This document shows, one piece after another, positions 1-7,900 of a DNA stretch of 26,269 nt. How positions within the stretch are numbered: the first letter of the stretch is position 1; each line of letters opens with the position of its first letter. The DNA is from an uncultured Ignavibacteria bacterium (GTDB lineage: Bacteria; Bacteroidota; Ignavibacteria; Ignavibacteriales; Melioribacteraceae). The notes below the pieces were generated by a model. The model was not told the DNA's origin and made no database searches. It saw nothing but the letters and a program-made list of their open reading frames with translations. The translations under genes and the position numbers were made by a program. The stretch spans positions 1-26,269 of the forward strand of contig CALGLM010000239.1 in the NCBI GenBank assembly GCA_937930275.1, read 5' to 3'.

Positions 1-2837
1 CATACAGCGAAAAACATCCCGCTCGATTAGAATTTGACGGAGATTTTATAGAGTCCGTAAGATATTTTGAACCGGATAGTCAACGTTCGCTCAAATCTAC
101 CGATTCTGTTACTCTTGCAGAAAGAATTACCGAACAACCCGAGGAACTTACTGCCGATATTTTTGATTTCTTTTCTTCCCCAATTATTTTTGCTTCAACA
201 ATAGAATTAAGCGAGTATTTAAAACCGGCAAAAATTGAAAGTCCCGACTTTAACGAAGATTTGGAAGATATTGACGAAGAACTTAAACATGAATTATTTG
301 AATCTTCAACTTCTATTTCAAAAAAAGAGGTCAAACAAAAAGAAGTTTCGTTTAATTATACATTTGAAGAACTATTATATAGAAAAAATGCCGTTTGGGT
401 AGTTGAAGATTCGCTTAATTTTGAGTTGAATAAAATTGATTTTTATTTATCGGAAGCCCCGATAATTAATTCAAACTTCAAAATTTTATTCGCTTCTATT
501 GCAGACTATATAAAAAAAGATTATCGCGTTTTAATTACGGTTGAAAACGAACTGCAAGGAAGAAGGATTACGGAGTTACTAAGCGGCGAAAATCCGGAAT
601 TTGAAGAATATACTTATTCCGGTAAAATTGCAGTCAAAAATCTACCGATAAAAAAAGGTTTCGTTTCGTCATGTAACAAAATTATTATTTATTCGGATTA
701 TCATATATTTAATAAACCCTACAGAACAAAAATCTCACCTAAATTATTAAATAAAAAATCAAAAGTAAAGGATTTTGCAGCTATTAAAAAGGGAGATTTT
801 GTAGTACACGAAACATTTGGTATCGGACAGTATGCAGGGCTCGAGACTATTAAAATCGGCTCGGTAGAACAAGAAAGTATCAAAATTAATTATGCCGAAG
901 GTGCAGTAGTTTATGTCAATTTAAATTACTTATCACTTGTAAAAAAATTTAGTTCACGTGATGACGTAACTCCTAAATTAACAAATTTAGGGACTAATGA
1001 ATGGAAATCGGCAAAAAAGAAAGTAAAATCTAAAATAGCCGAAGCAGCAAAAGATTTAATAAAACTTTACGCCGAAAGAAGAAGGACACAGGGATATGCT
1101 TTTAGTCCCGATACGATTTGGCAAAAAGAACTTGAAGCTTCATTTTTATACGAAGATACTCCTGACCAAGCGAAAGTTACGGAAGAAGTTAAATCCGACA
1201 TGGAATCCTACAACCCAATGGATAGACTTGTGTGCGGAGATGTTGGTTTTGGGAAAACCGAAATTGCCGTACGAGCAGCATTTAAAGCAGTTAGTGACGG
1301 TAAACAAGTTGCCGTATTAGTACCGACTACTATTTTAGCCGAACAACACTTTAATACTTTTATTGACAGACTTAATCTTTTTCCCGTAAAAATTGCGGTT
1401 TTATCAAGATTTCAATCTAAAGCCGAACAAAAAGAAATTATTACTCAACTTGCTTCCGGCTTGGCAGATATTGTTATCGGTACTCATCGATTGCTTTCAA
1501 AAGACGTTAGCTTCAAAGATTTAGGACTTTTAATTATTGACGAAGAACATCGGTTCGGAGTAATGGCTAAAGAAAAATTGCGCACAATAAAAGCAGCAGT
1601 AGATACTTTAACTTTAACCGCAACTCCTATTCCCCGAACCTTAAATCTATCATTATTGGGTGCACGTGATTTAAGTATAATAGCAACCCCACCACCTAAC
1701 CGACAACCTATTTATACTAAAGTTGCACAATTTGATATTGTAAATATTCGCGAGTGGGTAAATGCCGAACTTAGAAGAGGCGGACAAGTTTATTTTATAC
1801 ACGATAGAGTACAATCTATTGATAAAATTGCAGCTTACTTAAAGAAACATATACCGGGCATAAATATCGGAATAGCACACGGACAAATGAAACCCGCTGA
1901 TTTGGAAAAAGTTATATATGAATTCCTGAATAAAAAATATCAAATATTAATTGCGACAAAAATTATTGAATCCGGAATTGATATACCAAACGTTAATACT
2001 ATTATTATTAATCGTGCAGATAGATTTGGTTTAGCCGAACTTCATCAGTTGCGCGGACGTGTAGGTAGAAGCGATAAACAAGCTTATGCATTTTTATTAG
2101 TTCCTTCTTTGGATTCCATAACTAAAAAATCGGTTAGAAGATTACAGGCTATTGAAGAATATACGGAACTCGGAACAGGGTTTAATTTATCTATGAGAGA
2201 TTTGGAAATTAGAGGAGCCGGTAATTTACTTGGTACCGAACAAAGCGGAGCAATAGATTCTGTTGGGTTCGATATGTATATGAAATTGCTCGATGAAGCT
2301 GTTGAAGAATTAAAAACCGGAGAATTTAGCGAACAGTTCAAAGATTTGCCTAAACAACTTGAAAGAGTTGATACTAATATAGACACATATTTTGAATTAG
2401 GATTACCGAAAACTTATATGCCTGAACAAGCTGATAGATTAAGTTTTTATACGGCACTATTCAGCATTGTAAAAATTGAAGAAATTGAAGAGATAAAAGA
2501 GGAAATGACAGATAGGTTTGGTAAAATTCCGCCTCCTGCACAAAGATTGATATCGGCAGCAATATTGCGGTTTTATTCCTCTTTTGCTTTATTTGAAAAA
2601 ATAATAATTTTAAAAAATAAAGCAATAATATATTTACCGAAAGGAAGTAACAATACTTATTATTCCGATAAATTTCCCAAAGTTGCCAATTATATTGTTT
2701 CGGTTAATTCGGTTAAAAGTCAGTTTAAAAATGAAAAAGATATTGTAAAATTGGAAATAGAGCATAAATTTAATACTCCTGAAGAAATTCTGAACTTCTT
2801 GATTGATTTTTGCATCAAAATAAAAAACATTTTATAA
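1..2837 (+). CDS. mfd: Transcription-repair coupling factor Mfd, 5'-truncated by window edge
   Basis: The reading frame is open from base 3 to the stop at 2837 (944 residues), so the gene begins before the window; the first ATG at 261 is internal. Full-length Mfd is about 1100-1150 residues, so roughly 150-200 are missing. The visible N-terminus belongs to the UvrB-homology region (an FDGDFIESVRYFEP-like stretch followed by SQRSL). A CarD-like RNA-polymerase-interacting domain follows (GDFVVHETFGIGQYAG, about 795-840). Next come the two RecG-like translocase lobes: Walker A GDVGFGKTE (about 1237-1260), DEEH box (about 1539-1550), TATPIPRTL, ESGIDIP and HQLRGRVGR. The end is the TRCF C-terminal domain that autoinhibits UvrA binding. 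Known role: it removes RNA polymerase stalled at lesions using ATP and recruits UvrA. The next gene follows after 21 nt on the same strand. Confidence 0.97.
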   Translation, partial: YSEKHPARLEFDGDFIESVRYFEPDSQRSLKSTDSVTLAERITEQPEELTADIFDFFSSPIIFASTIELSEYLKPAKIESPDFNEDLEDIDEELKHELFESSTSISKKEVKQKEVSFNYTFEELLYRKNAVWVVEDSLNFELNKIDFYLSEAPIINSNFKILFASIADYIKKDYRVLITVENELQGRRITELLSGENPEFEEYTYSGKIAVKNLPIKKGFVSSCNKIIIYSDYHIFNKPYRTKISPKLLNKKSKVKDFAAIKKGDFVVHETFGIGQYAGLETIKIGSVEQESIKINYAEGAVVYVNLNYLSLVKKFSSRDDVTPKLTNLGTNEWKSAKKKVKSKIAEAAKDLIKLYAERRRTQGYAFSPDTIWQKELEASFLYEDTPDQAKVTEEVKSDMESYNPMDRLVCGDVGFGKTEIAVRAAFKAVSDGKQVAVLVPTTILAEQHFNTFIDRLNLFPVKIAVLSRFQSKAEQKEIITQLASGLADIVIGTHRLLSKDVSFKDLGLLIIDEEHRFGVMAKEKLRTIKAAVDTLTLTATPIPRTLNLSLLGARDLSIIATPPPNRQPIYTKVAQFDIVNIREWVNAELRRGGQVYFIHDRVQSIDKIAAYLKKHIPGINIGIAHGQMKPADLEKVIYEFLNKKYQILIATKIIESGIDIPNVNTIIINRADRFGLAELHQLRGRVGRSDKQAYAFLLVPSLDSITKKSVRRLQAIEEYTELGTGFNLSMRDLEIRGAGNLLGTEQSGAIDSVGFDMYMKLLDEAVEELKTGEFSEQFKDLPKQLERVDTNIDTYFELGLPKTYMPEQADRLSFYTALFSIVKIEEIEEIKEEMTDRFGKIPPPAQRLISAAILRFYSSFALFEKIIILKNKAIIYLPKGSNNTYYSDKFPKVANYIVSVNSVKSQFKNEKDIVKLEIEHKFNTPEEILNFLIDFCIKIKNIL

Positions 2838-2858
2838 ATTATAATAATCGGGTAAAAA

Positions 2859-3344
2859 ATGTTAAAAGGATATAAAAAATTTCTCCTAATACTATTTGTA
2901 GGATACGTATTAATAAATTTAATTCCGGTTAATAGAAGCAATCCTCCTATAAAACGAGAACCGGAAATGCCGGAAAAAGTGAAAGATATTCTGAAACGTG
3001 CATGTTACGATTGTCATTCTAATGAAGTAAATTATCCTTTTTATAGCTATTTAGCACCGGCTTCGTGGATTATTGCCGGTGATGTTGCAAACGGAAGAAA
3101 ACATCTAAATTTTTCGGAATGGGATATAAATAAAGAAAAAAAACTTAAAGAAGAAATTTGGGAAGAAGTGGAGAAAAAAGAAATGCCGCTTGCTATTTAT
3201 AAGTTTATGCACCCCCAAGCAAAATTAGAGGCAATTGATATCGAAATGATTAAAATTTGGTCTTATTACGAATCCCAATTAATTCCTAATAAAGAAATAA
3301 AAGAAAACAAACAAAATATTAATAATCAATATGATAATGATTAA
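2859..3344 (+). CDS. Membrane-anchored haem-binding-domain protein (CxxCH)
   Basis: A 161-residue protein with an N-terminal hydrophobic helix (about residues 7-23) that would act as a signal anchor, leaving the rest in the periplasm. A single c-type haem motif, CYDCH (residues 49-53), is followed by NYPFYSYLAPASW and later by a short MP...H segment. This arrangement matches the Pfam haem-binding family (PF14376) common in Bacteroidota. Expected role: binding one covalent haem, perhaps as an electron carrier or sensor; the partner is unknown. It lies 21 nt after mfd and its stop overlaps the next ATG as TAATG, so it is probably cotranscribed and translationally coupled with the methyltransferase. 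No cytochrome maturation or respiratory genes are nearby, so the context does not explain its job. Confidence 0.82.
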   Translation: MLKGYKKFLLILFVGYVLINLIPVNRSNPPIKREPEMPEKVKDILKRACYDCHSNEVNYPFYSYLAPASWIIAGDVANGRKHLNFSEWDINKEKKLKEEIWEEVEKKEMPLAIYKFMHPQAKLEAIDIEMIKIWSYYESQLIPNKEIKENKQNINNQYDND

Positions 3345-4840
3345 TGACTATTACTAATTATAATGGTAATGTTGATTTATTTCTCCCGTCAGAATATGCC
3401 GATAAAATAGCAGTTGAAATTACCTCAGCAAAAAATAAAGTTGACAGACAAAAATTAGGTCAATTTTTCACACCTTTATCTACCGCTAAAAAGCTTATTG
3501 AGTTTTCTGAATTTTCAATTACTTCAAGCGAAATTAAAATTTGTGAGCCGGCATGCGGACTTTGCATATTATCATGTTCTTTAATTGAATATTTATGTAC
3601 TCTAAACAACATTAAAGAGATCGAGCTTACTTGTTTTGAAATTGATTCCTCAATTACGGAATACACTAAAGAAATTTTAACCAAACTTGTTGAATACTGC
3701 AATAAATGCGAAGTTGTATTAAGTTATACGCTTATAGAAGAAGATTTTATTTTATACTATAAGGACGTATTTGACAATAATTATTTTGCTAAAACTTACG
3801 ATTTAATTATTTCTAATCCTCCTTTTTTTAAATTGAATAATTATGACGAACGCGTAACTTTAGCAAAAGAAATTCTTTATGGATTGCCCAATATTTACAC
3901 CATTTTTTATTATATATCAACCAAAATAATTAATAACAAAGGGCTATTGTTGTTTTTAATTCCCCGAAGTATTTGTTCGGGAAGCTTTTTTAAACAATTC
4001 CGAGCTCATTTTATTAATTACATAAAATTTGATAAAATTCATCTTTATTCAACTGATGAAAAAATTTTTGATAACCATAGTGTCTTACACGAATTTGTTT
4101 TTATTAAAAGCAGTAAGGTTGAATTCAATGATGAGTACTCTATTGAAATAACTCACTCGGAAAATATTGATTCTATCACAAATATCCGATATAAGCATAA
4201 TTTTAGTATTCTTAAAAACTTAATTCCGTTAGCTACTTCAAAAAAAGATTTGGAAATTTTACAAAAACTAAAAACATTTTCAACAAATCTTGGTGCATTT
4301 GGGTTTGAAGTATTTTACAGCAAGTTAGTTATATCAAAAGTAGAAAAGTTATTAAACAGCACCCCTTGCGAAAATTGCTTACCTGTAATTTGGTTACATA
4401 ACATTGAGCAAGCAAAGTTTATTTTTCCCGTTGAGCATAAATATCCCAATTATATACAAAACACCGAAAACATTAAACCATTCTTGATCTATAACGAAAG
4501 CTGCATCTTTTTTAGAAGATACAACAATAACGATTATATTACACGAATAGTGACCACTGCATATAAAAATAGTCTTAACAATTATAATTATTTGGCAATT
4601 GATAGACTTGTCGGTGTATTATTAAATAAATCTAATAACTTACCCATAGAGACGATATACGGGATTTCCGCTTATTTAAACAGTGAATTTGTAAATAGCT
4701 ATTTTAGAATGATTAACGGAATAATAAACGTAACCGGGGAAATGATTTTAGAATTACCCATTCCGGATATAGCCGTTATTAATAAAATGGGCTTGAATAT
4801 TAAAAACGGCTATAATTCAGAAATTGATAAATTACTTTAA
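3344..4840 (+). CDS. Eco57I/TaqI-like adenine-N6 DNA methyltransferase, apparently solitary
   Basis: A 498-residue class I SAM-dependent methyltransferase. The N-terminus has LGQFFTP (residues 39-44 area), typical of gamma-type N6-adenine enzymes. Motif I is EPACG (68-72) for SAM binding, and motif IV is NPPF (158-161), the catalytic motif that flips and methylates adenine. The C-terminal half, from about residue 290, has no motif I can name and is where a TaqI-like target-recognition domain would sit. No nuclease motif is visible and no restriction endonuclease or specificity gene adjoins. It may therefore be an orphan methylase with a regulatory or protective role, or the remnant of a restriction-modification unit. 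The start overlaps the haem gene by one base (TAATG). The gene looks more AT-rich than mfd by eye, which fits acquisition by transfer but does not prove it. Confidence 0.85.
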   Translation: MTITNYNGNVDLFLPSEYADKIAVEITSAKNKVDRQKLGQFFTPLSTAKKLIEFSEFSITSSEIKICEPACGLCILSCSLIEYLCTLNNIKEIELTCFEIDSSITEYTKEILTKLVEYCNKCEVVLSYTLIEEDFILYYKDVFDNNYFAKTYDLIISNPPFFKLNNYDERVTLAKEILYGLPNIYTIFYYISTKIINNKGLLLFLIPRSICSGSFFKQFRAHFINYIKFDKIHLYSTDEKIFDNHSVLHEFVFIKSSKVEFNDEYSIEITHSENIDSITNIRYKHNFSILKNLIPLATSKKDLEILQKLKTFSTNLGAFGFEVFYSKLVISKVEKLLNSTPCENCLPVIWLHNIEQAKFIFPVEHKYPNYIQNTENIKPFLIYNESCIFFRRYNNNDYITRIVTTAYKNSLNNYNYLAIDRLVGVLLNKSNNLPIETIYGISAYLNSEFVNSYFRMINGIINVTGEMILELPIPDIAVINKMGLNIKNGYNSEIDKLL

Positions 4841-4859
4841 TTGGTGCAAAAAATTAATA

Positions 4860-6188
4860 TTACTTTATTAATTGCATTTTAAAAGTTTGGGTAAAATCAC
4901 CGGCGTGCAAAGTATAAAAATACGTACCGCTGCTTAAATTATCAGCATTAAAATTTATATTATAATTTCCTGCTTCCATTTCGTTATTAATTAATGTTGT
5001 TACCTCTTTTCCTGTAAGGTCAAATATTTTTAATGTTGTAAATAGTTTTGCCGGTAATTGAAAATTTATTGTAGTAACGGGATTAAAAGGATTGGGAAAA
5101 TTCTGATTCAGCTTAAAAGATAAATCGGAAGTAATAAAATCTAAATTAATAGTTGGGTAATATTCAAAATTACCGTTATAATCAATTTGCTTTAATCTAT
5201 AATAAATAGTTTTATTATCAGATTTAATATTTTCATCAATATAGGAGTATCTTGTTAATTGTGTTGTGGTTGAAGAACCGTTAATAAATCCAATAACTTG
5301 CCAATTATTTTTAGTAAATGCTCTCTCAACTTCAAAACCCATGTTATTAAGTTCGCTTGCAGTAGTCCAAATTAGCAGCACATTATTTTTATCTTGTTTA
5401 GCAGAAAACGAAGTTAACTCAACCGGTAATGAGTTAAATATTTCTACAACATTAGAATAATTAGAATTTAACATTGTATTTTTTGCATATACTCTATAAA
5501 AGTGATTTGCGTTTTGTAATAAACCTAAAGAATCGATATAGGAAACAGAATTTGCCGGTAATTCACAAATCTGTTCAAAAGCAGAGTTTGTGTTAATACT
5601 TCTTTCCACTATATAACTTGTTTCATTATCAGCATTATCAACCCAATTTAGTGTAACATGCGGCAATGGAGTAATAATAAATTCAGCGCTTAAGTTAGAG
5701 GGGGCATTTATAGAAGGTTGAATAACATGCACCGAAAAGTTGTTAGCAAAATTCCATTCAGCTTTTTTACTTTCTCCCGTAGCATATAATATCTGATATC
5801 CCGTATCTGCAGGAGCTTTATAATTAAAAGTAAATATATATTTACCACCCGAGTAAGATTTTGGGCTTGGTTGCGTTAATTCACCGTTTAATACTTTTAA
5901 ATTGGAATCATAAGTTGTTAAAACCCCTGATGATACTGCGATATCAACGCCAACTTTTGTACCCGAACCTCCGGAAATAGTAACTTTGTACACTCCTGTT
6001 TCATTCGGTTTAAGCGAAGAAGGTCCGGAAATATCAACATTTATCAAGTTGTTTAATGCCCCGTGACAACTTTTACAACCGTTTGCATTTGTCTTTTTTG
6101 TATATCCGCTTACTCCGTTTGGGTAAGCAACTATAATATTCGTTAAAAAGAGTAAACCAAGTACAATTATAGTAGCATTTCGTTTCAT
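4860..6188 (-). CDS. T9SS-exported protein with CxxCH (choice-of-anchor V-like) domain and sorting domain
   Basis: A 442-residue exported protein. Residues 1-21 form a signal peptide. Immediately after it, GYTKKTNANGCKSCHG carries a haem-type CxxCH (C38, C41, H42); the region to about residue 155 resembles the choice-of-anchor V/Reeler-like domain seen in Bacteroidota surface proteins. A fibronectin-III-like segment (about 165-250, with LSAEFIITP...VTLNW and YRVYAKN) follows, then a second beta-rich domain starting LPVELTSFSA. The last ~85 residues are a T9SS type A sorting domain (QNFPNPFNP, then LSSGTYFYTL and the terminal KMQLIK). Expected fate: Sec export, T9SS passage across the outer membrane and surface attachment or release. 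The start is supported by AAGGAA upstream of the ATG. It converges with the methyltransferase, leaving 19 nt. Its molecular function is unknown. Confidence 0.85.
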   Translation of the reverse strand: MKRNATIIVLGLLFLTNIIVAYPNGVSGYTKKTNANGCKSCHGALNNLINVDISGPSSLKPNETGVYKVTISGGSGTKVGVDIAVSSGVLTTYDSNLKVLNGELTQPSPKSYSGGKYIFTFNYKAPADTGYQILYATGESKKAEWNFANNFSVHVIQPSINAPSNLSAEFIITPLPHVTLNWVDNADNETSYIVERSINTNSAFEQICELPANSVSYIDSLGLLQNANHFYRVYAKNTMLNSNYSNVVEIFNSLPVELTSFSAKQDKNNVLLIWTTASELNNMGFEVERAFTKNNWQVIGFINGSSTTTQLTRYSYIDENIKSDNKTIYYRLKQIDYNGNFEYYPTINLDFITSDLSFKLNQNFPNPFNPVTTINFQLPAKLFTTLKIFDLTGKEVTTLINNEMEAGNYNINFNADNLSSGTYFYTLHAGDFTQTFKMQLIK

Positions 6189-6548
6189 TTTATTGTTCCT
6201 TAAATATAAAAATTAATTTAAGACATAAAACACTATTTAATTTTCTTTTTTCCGAATAATAAATCCGATTAAAAAAGCTTTATTGTTTTTTTATTTTGCA
6301 ACATTTATAAAATGCGTAAAAACGAGAAATAGTCTTATCCTTGTTCTTACAAGTAGGTTATTAAAATAATTTTCATACTAATTATTTATAAAAATATTAT
6401 CTCCTTTTAGATAATTAATTTACCCTTTATGGCTGCTCTTACTTTTTAAGCTAAAGCATAAAATAAAAAGGGTAATTACATTTACTATAACTAAGTTATA
6501 CCAAATACAATTACCCTAATATTTAGGTTTATGCTATAAAAAAATTAA
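6189..6548. other. Gene-free stretch between T9SS gene and transporter gene
   Basis: 360 nt, very AT-rich. The part nearest 6188 must hold the promoter of the T9SS gene, but I find no convincing consensus. A short 5-bp hairpin, CTTGT-TCTT-ACAAG, lies at 6340-6353. The part nearest 6548 is the transporter 3' UTR and holds the large hairpin listed separately. A third copy of the ACCCT-type arm (around 6416-6430, AATTTACCCTTTAT) could compete for the AGGGTAATT arm. No open frame of useful length is present. Confidence 0.6.
6455..6535 (-). terminator. Long hairpin / terminator after the transporter gene
   Basis: An 81-nt interrupted inverted repeat starts 13 nt past the transporter stop. Outer arms are AGCATAAA (6455-6462) and TTTATGCT (6528-6535). 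Middle arms are AGGGTAATT (6469-6477) and AATTACCCT (6509-6517). The tip is ATAACT-A-AGTTAT (6487-6499). Read as minus-strand RNA, the arms between the middle and the tip pair through G.U wobbles with a single mismatch, and the descending middle arm is followed by a U-rich run. On the plus strand the same positions are A-C mismatches, which points to a minus-strand transcript. Confidence 0.65.
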
Positions 6549-7751
6549 TTATTTCTTTTCTATTTCTTCAACTTTATTTTTGCTAACATCAAGCACACCT
6601 ACCATAAGTCCCAACGTAGTAACAACAGCTCCTATTATTTGATATGAAGTAACATTTTTACCAAACAAAAACATTATTAAAGGAAGTAACGCTAAATATA
6701 CATTGGTATAAGGCACCCAGTAATGTGCAGCGAATTTGGAAAGTTTAAAGAATCCGAAACTATAAATATAACCTGTTAAACCGGCTGCTACCACAAATAA
6801 AATCGGCCACCAGTTATTGGGTATTATACTTCCGTCAAACAGTGCAAAAAATCTGTGAAACTCAGCTTTTTTGAAAGATTCTTTAATACTCTCTTTTTGT
6901 TTATCACTTAAGTTTTTAGCAATTACATAATTATCGCCTGTTTTTGTATAATAACTTTGCAATACTTCCAAGTGTTTTGGGTTATCTGCGTCTTGTAATT
7001 TTTTTACAATTCTGGTTTCAAAATCTTTTGCAGCAACTTTTTCCGGTAAGTTTACATTTAACATATTACCAACTATTGGGAAAATTACAATTGCCAAAGA
7101 AATAAATACCATTTTCCATATTTCGCGCCAAACTACAAGAGCATTTGGACCAACTCCTTTAAGAGCTGTTTGAACTGTTTTATTATTTAATACTTGTTGA
7201 CTGCATAAGCAACAGTTAATAATAATTATCCAAATAATAGCATTAATATCTAAAACAGCTTTGGGATCGTGACTAACGCCAAGCATAACCGGAACGTGAG
7301 GAATAGTAAGACCGGCAACTACTAAAAACACACCTATCCAATGTTCTTTTCTTATTTCGGCATTAAATAAAAATTTTCCGAAAAATGGTAAAAAAGCTAA
7401 ATAAACATTTACATAAGGCGCAAAAATATGAGGCGAATAGTATCTTGGCAAATAAAAGAAACCGATATTTTCTATAACTCCCGTAAAAGCGCAAATAATT
7501 ATTGTTATCATTGATAATATTCCGGGCCATAAGTACTTAAGTTCTTTTCCCTTTATTATTTCAATAATAACTGCAATTAATGCCCAAGCAAGTTTAGAGA
7601 CTTCACGCCACCAAGTCATTATACCGGGGGTTACACCAACTTCTTTATCTCCGACAAATTCCTTCTGATTCCCCATCCAGTTTAGGATGTACTGCCCTCC
7701 TAATCCTCCGTTAATTATCATTAACCATAATATTAAAATTATCCATTCCAT
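6549..7751 (-). CDS. Duplicated ten-helix transporter-like membrane protein (EamA/DMT-like)
   Basis: A 400-residue polytopic membrane protein made of two related halves. WRE at 48-50 in TPGIMTWWREVSKLAW matches WRE at 208-210 in GPNALVVWREIWKM. APYVNVYLAFLPF (111-123) matches VPYTNVYLALLPL (346-358), each followed by a weaker helix and a GxxxxxxGL turn. Paired five-helix repeats are the hallmark of the drug/metabolite transporter (EamA) superfamily, so export or import of a small metabolite is the best guess; the substrate is unknown. The second half carries an extra charged, soluble insert of about 75 residues (about 231-310) absent from the first. The C-terminus is lysine/glutamate-rich and probably cytoplasmic. 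The gene sits 149 nt after a radical SAM gene on the same strand. AAAAGGTTT, 12 nt before the ATG, is the only ribosome-site candidate and lies within a predicted hairpin (see leader entry). Confidence 0.75.
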   Translation of the reverse strand: MEWIILILWLMIINGGLGGQYILNWMGNQKEFVGDKEVGVTPGIMTWWREVSKLAWALIAVIIEIIKGKELKYLWPGILSMITIIICAFTGVIENIGFFYLPRYYSPHIFAPYVNVYLAFLPFFGKFLFNAEIRKEHWIGVFLVVAGLTIPHVPVMLGVSHDPKAVLDINAIIWIIIINCCLCSQQVLNNKTVQTALKGVGPNALVVWREIWKMVFISLAIVIFPIVGNMLNVNLPEKVAAKDFETRIVKKLQDADNPKHLEVLQSYYTKTGDNYVIAKNLSDKQKESIKESFKKAEFHRFFALFDGSIIPNNWWPILFVVAAGLTGYIYSFGFFKLSKFAAHYWVPYTNVYLALLPLIMFLFGKNVTSYQIIGAVVTTLGLMVGVLDVSKNKVEEIEKK

Positions 7752-7759
7752 AATTTCGA

Positions 7760-7853
7760 TAAACCTTTTGAATATTAATTATTTTGAGCTAAAAGGTTTA
7801 AAATATTAATTTTCACAATAATATCCAAGAAATATAATAAGATTCTTTTAGCT
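7760..7853 (-). promoter_or_regulatory. Leader with mutually exclusive hairpins before the transporter gene
   Basis: Read on the minus strand, the leader holds three elements. Element 1 is AGCTAAAAG (7853-7845). Element 2 is TAAACCTTTTAGCT (7800-7787). Element 3 is AAAAGGTTTA (7769-7760), which contains the candidate ribosome-binding site. Elements 2 and 3 form a perfect 10-bp stem with a 21-nt loop. Elements 1 and 2 form a perfect 9-bp stem using the shared CTTTT of element 2. Only one stem can exist at a time, the layout of an attenuator or riboswitch expression platform. The pairing is seen in the sequence; a regulatory role is inference. I recognise no known aptamer. Confidence 0.4.
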
Positions 7854-7900
7854 TTTTTAGCTGATTAAAAACTGCGTTATTATATAGTTTATTCGATAAT

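Noticed and set aside
261..263. ATG at 261 as the start of mfd
   Set aside because: The same frame is open to base 3 and encodes conserved Mfd N-terminal residues, so the gene is truncated by the window, not started here.
5266..5460. Short plus-strand frames inside T9SS, recN and Mfd genes
   Set aside because: They are antisense or out-of-frame shadows of well-supported genes with no ribosome sites or recognisable products.
3344..6188. A complete restriction-modification or phage-defence island
   Set aside because: Only the methyltransferase is present; the neighbours are a haem protein and a T9SS protein, with no nuclease, specificity subunit, helicase or integrase.
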